64,000 nucleotides of DNA from Pseudomonadota bacterium. Lineage in GTDB: Bacteria; Pseudomonadota; Gammaproteobacteria; Steroidobacterales; Steroidobacteraceae. A program made the translations under genes and the position numbers. The notes beneath the pieces are model-generated. The model saw nothing but the letters and a program-made list of their open reading frames with translations, was not told the origin of the DNA and made no database searches. Below, one piece after another: positions 1 through 9,337 of this stretch; the first letter of the stretch is position 1; each line of letters opens with the position of its first letter. The DNA lies in the NCBI GenBank assembly GCA_023428645.1, contig JAEYXD010000176.1, positions 6,006 through 70,005 on the forward strand, given 5' to 3'.

Positions 1-1022
1 ACCTGAATCGGCTTGCCGAGCAGAGGCTCGCCGCCGTTCAAGCCCATGTAGGCGAGCGACTTCGCGTGGACCGGGTCCTCCGGGCGACTCGGCACGGTGC
101 CCGTGATCGGCACGACCATGCCGGGATGGGTGCCGTAAGTAATCATCGGCTCGAGCGTGTCCGCATCGAGGTGCACGACGCGATCGAACCGCGCGCCGGG
201 ATCGCTCTTCAACGTGCGCCATTCCGCGACGGCTCGATCCCATGCCTCGCCCGATGGGGCGAAACGCCGGCCCTTCATGTACGCGAACGTCGTGTCATCC
301 GGTGCGATCATGCCGGCGCGCGCGCCAGCCTCGATCGACATGTTGCAGATCGTCATGCGCTCTTCCATCGACAGCGCTTCGATCGCGCTGCCGCGATATT
401 CGATGACGTGGCCGGTGCCGCCCGAAACGCCGATCTTGCCGATGATCGCGAGGATCAGATCCTTCGCGGTGACACCGGGGCGCAAACGGCCGCTCACTTC
501 GATCGCGAGCGTCTTGGGACGCCGCTGCAGCAAGCACTGCGTTGCGAGCACGTGACCGACCTCAGTCGTGCCGATGCCGAAAGCGAGTGCGCCGAACGCG
601 CCGTGCGTCGCCGTGTGGCTGTCGCCGCAGACGATCGTCTTGCCCGGCTGCGTCGCGCCCAGCTCCGGCCCGATGACATGCACGATGCCGCGCTGCTCGC
701 TCGTCAGATCGAGCAGTTCGAGGCCGAACTCGCGGCAATTCTTTTCCAGCTCTTTGACCTGGCGCGCCGCCGATTCCACCTTGATCGGCACGCGTCCGAA
801 GACTTCGTCCGGATCGGTCGGGGTCGAGTGATCCATCGTGGCGAGCGTGCGATCGGTGCGACGGACCTTGAGGCCCTGCGCGCGCAGCAGCGAGAACGCC
901 TGCGGGGAGGTCACCTCGTGAACCAGGTGCAAATCAATGTACAGGACCGCCGGCGTGTCCGGCGTTTCGGGCACGACCTCGTGCCGTTCCCAAACTTTCT
1001 CGAATAGTGTTTTCGCGTTCAT
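1..1022 (-). CDS. leuC: 3-isopropylmalate dehydratase large subunit (partial, runs off left edge)
   Basis: Aconitase-family enzyme of leucine synthesis; with LeuD it isomerises 2-isopropylmalate to 3-isopropylmalate. Reading the minus strand from the ATG at 1022 gives MNAKTLFEKVWERHEV and about 340 residues typical of LeuC, including TMDHSTPT, IVCGDSHTATHGAFGA and the EAGARAGMIAPD segment. The family is about 465 residues long, and the three [4Fe-4S] cysteines expected near 347, 407 and 410 lie beyond the window edge, so they cannot be checked. It is the fourth gene of the ilvC-leuA-ilvE-leuC run, 105 bp after ilvE. That gap contains a 7-bp perfect hairpin (1043-1049 with 1057-1063) without a T-run, and no strong ribosome site. 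leuD and leuB presumably follow outside the window. Confidence 0.95.
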   Translation of the reverse strand, partial: MNAKTLFEKVWERHEVVPETPDTPAVLYIDLHLVHEVTSPQAFSLLRAQGLKVRRTDRTLATMDHSTPTDPDEVFGRVPIKVESAARQVKELEKNCREFGLELLDLTSEQRGIVHVIGPELGATQPGKTIVCGDSHTATHGAFGALAFGIGTTEVGHVLATQCLLQRRPKTLAIEVSGRLRPGVTAKDLILAIIGKIGVSGGTGHVIEYRGSAIEALSMEERMTICNMSIEAGARAGMIAPDDTTFAYMKGRRFAPSGEAWDRAVAEWRTLKSDPGARFDRVVHLDADTLEPMITYGTHPGMVVPITGTVPSRPEDPVHAKSLAYMGLNGGEPLLGKPIQ

Positions 1023-1127
1023 CGAATGAGCCGGTGCGATGGTTCGCGGAAGGATGCCGCGAATCGCACACTTGTGAGTTGCCGTTTGATCAATCTGCCA
1101 TCGTAAATTTCGATGGTCGAGGCTTGG

Positions 1128-2084
1128 TTAAGCGCCGACCACCGCCGCGCCCTGCGCGTTGCAGGGCTCGAGCCAACCCCACTTGTCCGCCGTCTTGCCG
1201 GTGAACAGGCCGAAGAATGCGGCCTGCAGCGCCTCGGTGACCGGGCCGCGCTTGCCAGCGCCGATCGTGATGCGATCGACCGAGCGTACCGGCGTGACTT
1301 CCGCCGCGGTGCCCGTCAGGAACATTTCATCGGCGAGATACAGGAACTCGCGCGGGATCGATTGTTCACGCACTTCGAAGCCGTGCGCACGCGCGAGCGT
1401 GATCACGGTGTCGCGCGTGATGCCCTGGAGGATCGAGCTCGCGAGGGCAGGGGTGTAGATGATGCCGTCGCGGATCAAGAACAGATTCTCGCCGGCGCCC
1501 TCGCTGACGCTGCCATCGACGCCCAGACCGATGCCCTCGGCGAAGCCGAGGCGCTTCGCTTCCATGCTGATGAGCTGGCTGGACAAGTAGTTGCCCGCCG
1601 CCTTGCCCAGCGCGGGAATCGTGTTCGGCGCGAGGCGCTGCCACGACGATACGCACACATCGATGCCGTTCTCCAGGCCTTCGGCGCCGAGATAGGCGCC
1701 CCATTCGAACGCGGCGACGACCGTGTCGATCGGCGGCGGATTCTTCGGCGCGACGCCGATCTCGCCATAGCCGCGAAACGCGAACGGCCGCAGATAGGCG
1801 CCCTTGTCCAAGCCGTTCACGACGATGATCTCCTTACACGCGGCGCTGATCTGCTCGGGCGTGTAGGGAATGTTCATGCGATAGATCTTCGCCGAATCGA
1901 ACAAGCGTCGTGTGTGATCACGCAGGCGGAAGATCACGGGTCCGTTCGGTGTCGCGTAGGCGCGCTCGCCCTCGAAGACCGTCGAGCCGTAGTGCAGGGC
2001 ATGCGCGAGCACGTGCACCTGCGCCTTGTCCCAGGGCACGAGCTTGCCGTTGTACCAAATGTGCTTTGCCGCCGTGATGGGCAT
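1128..2084 (-). CDS. ilvE: branched-chain amino acid aminotransferase
   Basis: PLP-dependent fold-IV transaminase that makes valine, leucine and isoleucine from their 2-oxo acids. The 318 residues match the family length. The PLP lysine is Lys161 in PALGKAAGNYLSS; the cofactor-phosphate signature SEGAGENLF, ITRD and the closing FFGLFTGKTADKWGW are all present. The ATG at 2084 has a good Shine-Dalgarno (AGGAG, 6 nt upstream) and lies 27 bp after leuA, so it is co-transcribed. Having ilvE inside an ilvC-leuA operon lets one attenuator control both the common and the leucine branch plus the final transamination. Confidence 0.96.
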   Translation of the reverse strand: MPITAAKHIWYNGKLVPWDKAQVHVLAHALHYGSTVFEGERAYATPNGPVIFRLRDHTRRLFDSAKIYRMNIPYTPEQISAACKEIIVVNGLDKGAYLRPFAFRGYGEIGVAPKNPPPIDTVVAAFEWGAYLGAEGLENGIDVCVSSWQRLAPNTIPALGKAAGNYLSSQLISMEAKRLGFAEGIGLGVDGSVSEGAGENLFLIRDGIIYTPALASSILQGITRDTVITLARAHGFEVREQSIPREFLYLADEMFLTGTAAEVTPVRSVDRITIGAGKRGPVTEALQAAFFGLFTGKTADKWGWLEPCNAQGAAVVGA

Positions 2085-2111
2085 GACTCGCTCCTGTGCG
2101 ACTCGTTGCGA

Positions 2112-3698
2112 CTAGATGGCCGTCATCGTCGAGGGATCGACGACACGGCGCTCGACGCCGGCCCGGCTGGCCGTCGCTCGAGTGGCCTCGATACGGTTGA
2201 TGACTTCGAGATAGGCACGGGCCGCTGCTTCGATGATGTTCGTGCTGACGCCCGAGCCGCGATAACTGCGGCCGCCGTGCTCGACCGTGAGCAGCGCTTC
2301 GCCTTGCGCATCCTCGCCGACCGAAACGCTGTGCACTTCGAACTTGCGCAGCTCCACGTGCGTGCCCGTTGCGGCGTCGATGGCTTTGACGACGGCGTCG
2401 ACGGGCCCTTCGGCCGTGATTCGCTGCTCGACCTTGCGGCCGTCGCTGTGCGCGATCCTGACCGTGACGTTCGCGTTACCGTCGGAATCGGTTTCGATGT
2501 GCACGTGCTCGAGCGTCCACGGACCTTCGGCGCCCGTCTCGGCGCGCATCACGAGCGCTTCGATGTCGCCATCGAACAGTTCCTTCTTCTTGTCGGCGAG
2601 CGCCTTGAACTGCTCGAACAGCGCGTTCAGCTCGGACTCTTCGACTTCGAAGCCCAGCTCCTTGACGCGCTCGCGGAACGCGTGGCGGCCACTGTGCTTG
2701 CCCAGCACGAGATTCGTTCTCGACAGGCCGACGTCCTGCGGGCGCATGATCTCGTAGGTCGAGGCGTGCCGCAGCATGCCGTGCTGGTGGATGCCGGATT
2801 CGTGCGCGAAGGCGTTCTCGCCGACGATCGCCTTGTTGCGGGGAATCGGCATGCCGGTGATCTGCGAAACGAGTCGGCTCGTCGGGTACAGCCGCGTCGT
2901 CTGAATGTTCGTCGTGACGCCGAAGAAGCTCTCGCGCGTCTTGAGCGCCATCGCGATCTCCTCGAGCGAGCAATTCCCGGCACGCTCGCCGATGCCATTG
3001 ATCGTGCACTCGATCTGCCGCGCGCCGGCCTTGATGGCCGCGAGACTGTTCGCGACCGCCATGCCCAAGTCGTCGTGGCAATGGACCGACAGGACGATGT
3101 TGTCGATGCCGCGCACGTTCTGCTTCAGATACGAAAATACGTCGTGGAATTCCTGCGGCACGGTGTAACCGACCGTGTCCGGGATGTTGACCGTCGTCGC
3201 GCCGGCTTCGATCACGGCTTCGACGACCTGCGCCAGGAACTCGAGCTCCGTGCGCGAGGCGTCTTCCGGCGAGAACTCGATGTCCTCGCACAAGCTGCGC
3301 GCGAACTTCACGCCTTCCACGGCGGTGCGAATGATCTCGTCCTTCGCCATGTTCAGCTTGTACTCGCGATGGATCGCGCTCGTCGCCAGGAACACGTGAA
3401 TGCGCGGCTTGGCTGCGTCCTTGAGCGCGTTCCATGCCTGCTGAATGTCTTCACGATTGCAGCGCGCCAGGCCCGCGATGATCGGGCCGTGCACTTCCTT
3501 CGCGATCGTATTGACGGACTCCCAATCGCCCCGTGAGGCGATTGGGAAGCCCGCTTCGATGATGTCGACGCCCAGTTCCGCCAGCGCCTTCGCCACTCGC
3601 AGTTTTTCCGGCTGCGCCATGCTGCAGCCGGGCGACTGCTCGCCGTCACGCAGCGTCGTGTCGAAGATGAGAACTCGGTTGGGATCGGGCGTGGCCAT
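2112..3698 (-). CDS. leuA: 2-isopropylmalate synthase
   Basis: First committed enzyme of leucine synthesis: acetyl-CoA plus 2-oxoisovalerate gives 2-isopropylmalate. The 528-residue protein has the HMGL-like TIM barrel with DTTLRDGEQSPG at residues 13-24 and the metal-binding HCHDD at 206-210. A second signature, GIGERAGNCSLEE, follows. A C-terminal LeuA dimer domain (about 395-520, with GEALLTVEHGGRSYRGSG) is the leucine feedback site in the family. The start at 3698 is supported by TAAGGAG, which overlaps the ilvC stop codon; the two genes are only 9 bp apart, indicating translational coupling. Confidence 0.97.
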   Translation of the reverse strand: MATPDPNRVLIFDTTLRDGEQSPGCSMAQPEKLRVAKALAELGVDIIEAGFPIASRGDWESVNTIAKEVHGPIIAGLARCNREDIQQAWNALKDAAKPRIHVFLATSAIHREYKLNMAKDEIIRTAVEGVKFARSLCEDIEFSPEDASRTELEFLAQVVEAVIEAGATTVNIPDTVGYTVPQEFHDVFSYLKQNVRGIDNIVLSVHCHDDLGMAVANSLAAIKAGARQIECTINGIGERAGNCSLEEIAMALKTRESFFGVTTNIQTTRLYPTSRLVSQITGMPIPRNKAIVGENAFAHESGIHQHGMLRHASTYEIMRPQDVGLSRTNLVLGKHSGRHAFRERVKELGFEVEESELNALFEQFKALADKKKELFDGDIEALVMRAETGAEGPWTLEHVHIETDSDGNANVTVRIAHSDGRKVEQRITAEGPVDAVVKAIDAATGTHVELRKFEVHSVSVGEDAQGEALLTVEHGGRSYRGSGVSTNIIEAAARAYLEVINRIEATRATASRAGVERRVVDPSTMTAI

Positions 3699-3707
3699 CG
3701 CGACTCC

Positions 3708-4703
3708 TTAGGCGCGCTCGTCCTGCAACCAGGGCATGCGCTCGCGGAGCTTCACACCGACCTTCTCGATCTTGTGCTTCAGGTCCTTGTTCATCATCTG
3801 GTCGTACTTCTTGCGGCCGCGCTTGTTCTCCGCCATCCACTGACGGGCGAACTTGCCGCTCTGGATTTCCTTCAGGATCTTGCGCATTTCGCGCTTCGTC
3901 GCGGAGTTCACGACGCGCGGGCCGCGCGTCAGATCGCCGTACTTCGCCGTCTCGGAGATGAATTTGTGCATCTTCGCGAGACCGCCTTCGTGCAGCAGGT
4001 CAACGATGAGCTTCAGTTCGTGGAGACACTCGTAGTAAGCCACTTCCGGCTGATAGCCCGCTTCGACGAGCGTTTCGAAGCCCTTCACGACCAGCTCGGT
4101 CGCGCCGCCGCAGAGGACGGCCTGCTCGCCGAACAGATCCGTCTCGGTCTCTTCCGCGAAGGTCGTCGTCAACACGCCGCCGCGCGTGCCGCCGATGCCG
4201 TCAGCGTAGGCCAGGGCCTTGTCCTTCGCCTTGCGCGAGGGGTTCTGGTAGATCGCCATCAGGCTCGGCACGCCGCGACCCTGCTGATACTGACGGCGCA
4301 CGAGGCCGCCCGGGCCCTTTGGCGCGATCAGCACGACATCGAGGTCCTTGCGCGGCTTGATCTGGCCGAAGTGAACGTTGAAGCCGTGGGCGAACAGGAG
4401 CGTCGCGCCTTCCTTGATGTTGCCGATGACCTGCTTGTACAGGTCCTTCTGCGTCAGGTCCGGCGTGAGCATCGCGACGAGTTCGGCGCCTTGCACGGCT
4501 TCGGCCGGCTCGGCGACGGCGAGGCCGTCCTTCTTCGCCTTCGCCCAGCTGTCGCCGCTCTTGCGCACACCTACGATGACGTCATAGCCGCTGTCTTTGA
4601 GGTTCAATGCATGGGCGCGACCTTGGCTGCCGTAGCCGAGGATCGCGATCCGCGAGCCCTTCAAGGCTTTCTTGTTGACGTCCTTCTGGGAGTAGATCTG
4701 CAT
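3708..4703 (-). CDS. ilvC: ketol-acid reductoisomerase (NADP+), class I
   Basis: Converts acetolactate or acetohydroxybutyrate to the dihydroxy acid in valine and isoleucine synthesis. The 331 residues are a normal class I length. GYGSQG at 23-28 is the NADPH Rossmann loop; the Mg-binding and catalytic segments APKGPGG, TDLFGEQ and ECLHELK are intact. The ATG at 4703 (MQIYSQKDVNKK) is preferred over upstream in-frame starts because it has AGGAG at 8 nt and lies just downstream of the attenuator hairpin; a longer start would translate through that hairpin. First structural gene of the operon. No acetolactate synthase gene is linked here. Confidence 0.97.
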   Translation of the reverse strand: MQIYSQKDVNKKALKGSRIAILGYGSQGRAHALNLKDSGYDVIVGVRKSGDSWAKAKKDGLAVAEPAEAVQGAELVAMLTPDLTQKDLYKQVIGNIKEGATLLFAHGFNVHFGQIKPRKDLDVVLIAPKGPGGLVRRQYQQGRGVPSLMAIYQNPSRKAKDKALAYADGIGGTRGGVLTTTFAEETETDLFGEQAVLCGGATELVVKGFETLVEAGYQPEVAYYECLHELKLIVDLLHEGGLAKMHKFISETAKYGDLTRGPRVVNSATKREMRKILKEIQSGKFARQWMAENKRGRKKYDQMMNKDLKHKIEKVGVKLRERMPWLQDERA

Positions 4704-4719
4704 TTGCGCTCCTAACGCG

Positions 4720-4765
4720 TTTTGAAAATGAAAGAACCCCGCGTCGGCGGGCCGCAGCGGGGTTC
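4720..4765 (-). terminator. attenuator terminator hairpin ahead of ilvC
   Basis: A perfect 9-bp stem, GAACCCCGC (4757-4765 read on minus) with GCGGGGTTC (4734-4742), encloses a 14-nt GC-rich loop. It is followed on the minus strand by TTTCATTTTC, a T-rich but interrupted tract, and lies between the leader peptide stop (4799) and the ilvC ribosome site. The leader segment GCTGCGGG (4811-4818, read on minus) can pair in 7 of 8 positions with CCCGCTGC in the 5' arm, a plausible but weak antiterminator. Seen: hairpin and T-rich tail. Inferred: attenuation role. Confidence 0.8.
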
Positions 4766-4798
4766 GGTTATCTGAGTCGTTCTGTAACGCCCGACAGA

Positions 4799-4900
4799 TC
4801 AGACGGCGATCCCGCAGCCGCAATTCGCGACCAGCGCCACGACCTGTGAGCGCAGCACGATGGCGACTGCGACAGGCGTTACGGCGACGGCGGAGGGCAT
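4799..4900 (-). CDS. branched-chain-rich leader peptide of the ilvC operon (attenuator)
   Basis: A 33-codon frame, ATG at 4900 to TGA at 4799, that reads as a leader peptide. Nine Val, two Ile and two Leu make up 13 of 33 residues. They cluster in VAVAIVL (10-16) and VVALV (20-24). It starts about 30 nt downstream of a predicted start site and ends 34 nt before the terminator hairpin. Enteric ilv leader peptides are similar in length and composition. The ribosome site is weak (GAAG only). Stalling at Val, Ile or Leu codons when those charged tRNAs are scarce would favour antitermination and ilvC transcription; that mechanism is inferred from the family layout. Confidence 0.78.
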   Translation of the reverse strand: MPSAVAVTPVAVAIVLRSQVVALVANCGCGIAV

Positions 4901-4936
4901 GACTTCGGGAGCGAGATGGTCTGAAAAATCAGCCGG

Positions 4937-4966
4937 ATACCATCACACGGTGCGGAATCTTGTCAA
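4937..4966 (-). promoter_or_regulatory. sigma-70 promoter of the ilvC-leuA-ilvE-leuC operon
   Basis: On the minus strand a consensus -35 TTGACA (4961-4966) is followed after 18 bp by a weak -10, TGGTAT (4937-4942). The predicted start near 4930 leaves about 30 nt before the leader peptide ATG. The perfect -35 and the position directly upstream of the leader are the support. Confidence 0.6.
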
Positions 4967-5140
4967 CCCCTGAGGGCGCGCGCAGGCGTGACCGATCGCG
5001 ACGCAAGCATCGCGCACGGCGAAGCGTCGTGAAAATTCGAGCACACAGAAGCAGCTGCATCGAAGCCTGGGGCGCGATACGCTGCGTGAATCATGCGGCT
5101 GCCAAGTGCAGCGTTTACCTGACACGAGTCCACGTCGTCC

Positions 5141-6526
<1,386 letters not shown>

Positions 6527-6565
6527 TGCGCGCCAGGTCGGCACTCATGCTCCGCGCCCTGCGTC

Positions 6566-7489
6566 ATGTCGGGTGAGGCGCCGGCTCGCGCCGCGGCGAG
6601 CGATAGTGATGTCAGCACGATCAGTCAGCGCGATCTCGCGCTGCTCGTCGGCATGAACCTCATCTGGGGCCTCAACCTCATCGCCTCGAAGATCGGCGTC
6701 GCGCAGCTGCCGCCCGTGTTGTTCACGGCCCTGCGTTTCGGCGCGCTGGCGGTGCTCCTGCTGCCGTTCCTGCGACTGCATCGGGGTCAGATGAAGAATC
6801 TGCTCGCGGCCGCGATCTTCACGGGGCCGCTCACCTTCGCGCTCCTGTTCGTCGGCGTGTTTCTCGTCGAAGATGCCTCGATGGTCGCGATCGCGAGCCA
6901 GATGAGCGTGCCGTTCGCGACGCTGCTGTCGGTGTGGCTGCTCGGCGAGACGATCCGCTGGCGGCGGCGCCTCGGCATCGCGCTCGCGTTCGGCGGGATT
7001 CTGCTCATCGGCTTCGATCCGCGCGCCTTCGCGTACTGGGATGGACTCGCGTTCGTCGTGGTCTCGTGCTTCGTCGGCTCGCTCGGCCTCATCTTCGTGA
7101 AGCGCCTGCACGGCATCAAAGCGCTGGAGCTGCAGGCATGGATAGGCGCCGTCGGTGGCCCGATGCTGCTCGTGTTCAGCCTGCTGACCGAAACGAACCA
7201 GCTGCAAGCGGTGGTCGACGCCGATTGGCGCGCCTGGGCCGCGCTGTTTTTCACGACGGTGATGTCGAGCCTCGTCGCTCACACGGGTTGGTATTACCTC
7301 GTCGGCCGCTATCCCGTTACCAGCCTTTCGCCCCTGACGCTGTTGTCGCCGCTGTTCGGCATTCTGTTCGGCGTGACGTTACTGCACGATCAGCTCACGT
7401 GGCGCATGCTGCTAGGGGGCGCCATTACGCTCGTCGGCGTCTTCATCGTGCTGATCCGCGAAAAGCGCCTCATCGACACGGGCACGTGA
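6566..7489 (+). CDS. EamA/DMT-family permease
   Basis: Inner-membrane drug/metabolite transporter superfamily protein of 307 residues. Two EamA repeats are visible, each with about five hydrophobic helices, beginning with MNLIWGLNLIASKIG and with the second repeat from about residue 155. WRRRLGIALAFGGILLIG and the closing GGAITLVGVFIVLIREKR are typical. The substrate cannot be told from sequence; family members export amino acids, purines or other metabolites. It lies 39 bp after the aminopeptidase, so an exporter for released amino acids is conceivable but unproven. The first 25 residues are polar and the exact start is uncertain. Confidence 0.9.
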   Translation: MSGEAPARAAASDSDVSTISQRDLALLVGMNLIWGLNLIASKIGVAQLPPVLFTALRFGALAVLLLPFLRLHRGQMKNLLAAAIFTGPLTFALLFVGVFLVEDASMVAIASQMSVPFATLLSVWLLGETIRWRRRLGIALAFGGILLIGFDPRAFAYWDGLAFVVVSCFVGSLGLIFVKRLHGIKALELQAWIGAVGGPMLLVFSLLTETNQLQAVVDADWRAWAALFFTTVMSSLVAHTGWYYLVGRYPVTSLSPLTLLSPLFGILFGVTLLHDQLTWRMLLGGAITLVGVFIVLIREKRLIDTGT

Positions 7490-7544
7490 TCGCGCGAGTG
7501 GACGAACGCGGACGGGCGCCTTCAAAATGATGGCCTCAACCGAC

Positions 7545-7588
7545 TCCCCCTCCTCCGCAAAGCGGGGGAGGGTTAGGGGTGGGGGCCT
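7545..7588. repeat. GC-rich intergenic palindromic repeat, copy 1
   Basis: The sequence CCCTCCTCCGC-AAA-GCGGGGGAGGG forms an 11-bp stem with one G-T pair, followed by a G-rich tail GGTTAGGGGTGGGGG. A near-identical arrangement occurs at 11706-11748. It sits between the permease and ilvD and resembles the REP-like C/G-rich dyads scattered through many GC-rich proteobacterial genomes. Confidence 0.6.
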
Positions 7589-7636
7589 CCCCACACATCT
7601 GTCCCCAGCAACATCTTTCTCCGATCGCAAATTTCC

Positions 7637-9328
7637 ATGGCCAAGACGAAAAGCACGAAGCCCAATCCACGTCGCTACTCCAGTGAGATCGTCGATGGCG
7701 TCGCCCAGGCGCCGAGCCGAGCGATGCTGCGCGCGGTCGGTTACAAGGACGCCGATTTCAAGAAGCCTTCGATCGGCATTGCCTCCACGTGGAGCAATCT
7801 CACGCCCTGCAACATGCACATCGACAAGCTGGCGAAGGCGGCGGCCGATGGCGTCGACAAGTCCGGGGGCAAGAGCACGACGTTCGGCACGATCACGGTC
7901 TCCGACGGCATTTCGAACGGCACTCCGGGCATGCGCTATTCGCTCGTGTCGCGCGAGGTGATCGCCGACTCGATCGAGGCCGTCGCCGGCGCCCAGGGCT
8001 TCGATGGCGTCGTCGCGATCGGCGGCTGCGACAAGAACATCCCGGGATGCATGATGGCGCTCGCTCGCCTGAATCGTCCGGCGATCTTCGTCTACGGCGG
8101 CTCGATCCGGACCGGCAAGAAGCGTCGTGATGTCATTTCCGTGTTCGAAGCCGTCGGCGCCTTCGCCGCGGGCAACATCTCCGCGGCGGAACTGAAGGAC
8201 ATCGAGCGTACGGCGATTCCCGGACCCGGCAGCTGCGGCGGCATGTACACCGCGAACACGATGGCCTCGGCGATCGAAGCGCTCGGCATGAGCCTGCCGA
8301 ACAGCTCCGCGCAGGAGGCGGTCTCGAAGCACAAGCAGCAGGACTGCAAGGCCGCCGGCAAGGCGGTGCTGAATCTCGTCGCGAAGGGGATTCTTCCGTC
8401 GCACATCCTCACGCGCGAGGCGTTCGAGAACGCGATCACCGTCGTGATCGCGCTCGGCGGCTCGACGAACGCGGTGCTGCATCTGCTCGCGATCGCGCAC
8501 ACGGCTGGCGTGCCGCTCGAGCTGGACGATTTCACTCGCATCGGCAAGCGCGTACCCGTGCTCGCGGATTTGCGCCCGAGCGGCAAATACTCGATGTCGG
8601 AGCTCATCAAGATCGGCGGAATTCAACCGCTGATGAAAATGCTCTTGAACGAAGGGCTGCTGCACGGCGACTGCTTGACGGTCACCGGCAAGACGCTCGC
8701 GCAGAATCTCAAATCCGTGAAGCCGTATCCGAAGAACCAAGACATCGTTCACGCCTTCACGAACCCGATCAAACCGGACAGCCATCTGGTCGTGCTGTAC
8801 GGCAATCTCGCGCCCGAAGGGTCGGTCGCCAAGATCACCGGCAAGGAAGGCTTGACCTTCACCGGCCGCGCGCGCGTTTTCGACGGCGAAGAGAAGGCGC
8901 TGCAGGCGATTCTCGATGGCGTCGTCGTGGCGGGCGACGTCGTCGTCATTCGCTTCGAGGGGCCGAAAGGCGGCCCAGGCATGCGCGAAATGCTGAGCCC
9001 GACCAGCGCCATCGCTGGCCGCGGTCTCGCGGGCCAGGTCGCGCTGATCACCGACGGCCGCTTCTCGGGCGGCAGCCGCGGCTTCGTCGTCGGACACATC
9101 ACGCCGGAAGCCGCGGTCGGCGGACCGATCGGGCTCGTCGAGGATGGCGATGAAATCACGATCGACGCGGTCGCGCGCGAGATGCGCTTGAACGTCGCGC
9201 CCGAGGTGCTCAAGCGCCGTCGCGCCGCTTGGAAGGCGCCGGAGCCGTACATCCGCCGCGGCGTGCTCGCGAAATACGCACGCACCGTCAGCAGCGCGTC
9301 CTTGGGAGCGGTGACCGATCACGACTAA
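7637..9328 (+). CDS. ilvD: dihydroxy-acid dehydratase
   Basis: Fe-S enzyme that dehydrates 2,3-dihydroxy acids to the 2-oxo acids of valine and isoleucine synthesis. The 563-residue length is typical of the shorter IlvD type. Cluster-ligand candidates Cys58 (LTPCNMH), Cys131 and Cys138 (GGCDKNIPGC) are present, with the family motif VSDGISNGTPGMRYSL and the C-terminal GRGLAGQVALITDGRFSGG. It lies about 2.7 kb from the ilvC operon on the opposite strand, so it is not covered by that attenuator. An HMG-CoA lyase gene follows 9 bp later, suggesting co-transcription. Confidence 0.96.
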   Translation: MAKTKSTKPNPRRYSSEIVDGVAQAPSRAMLRAVGYKDADFKKPSIGIASTWSNLTPCNMHIDKLAKAAADGVDKSGGKSTTFGTITVSDGISNGTPGMRYSLVSREVIADSIEAVAGAQGFDGVVAIGGCDKNIPGCMMALARLNRPAIFVYGGSIRTGKKRRDVISVFEAVGAFAAGNISAAELKDIERTAIPGPGSCGGMYTANTMASAIEALGMSLPNSSAQEAVSKHKQQDCKAAGKAVLNLVAKGILPSHILTREAFENAITVVIALGGSTNAVLHLLAIAHTAGVPLELDDFTRIGKRVPVLADLRPSGKYSMSELIKIGGIQPLMKMLLNEGLLHGDCLTVTGKTLAQNLKSVKPYPKNQDIVHAFTNPIKPDSHLVVLYGNLAPEGSVAKITGKEGLTFTGRARVFDGEEKALQAILDGVVVAGDVVVIRFEGPKGGPGMREMLSPTSAIAGRGLAGQVALITDGRFSGGSRGFVVGHITPEAAVGGPIGLVEDGDEITIDAVAREMRLNVAPEVLKRRRAAWKAPEPYIRRGVLAKYARTVSSASLGAVTDHD

Positions 9329-9337
9329 GATGCGCCC

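Noticed and set aside
1113..3536. An 807-codon plus-strand frame opposite leuA and ilvE
   Set aside because: Arg/Asp-rich shadow. The minus genes have complete catalytic motifs and good ribosome sites.
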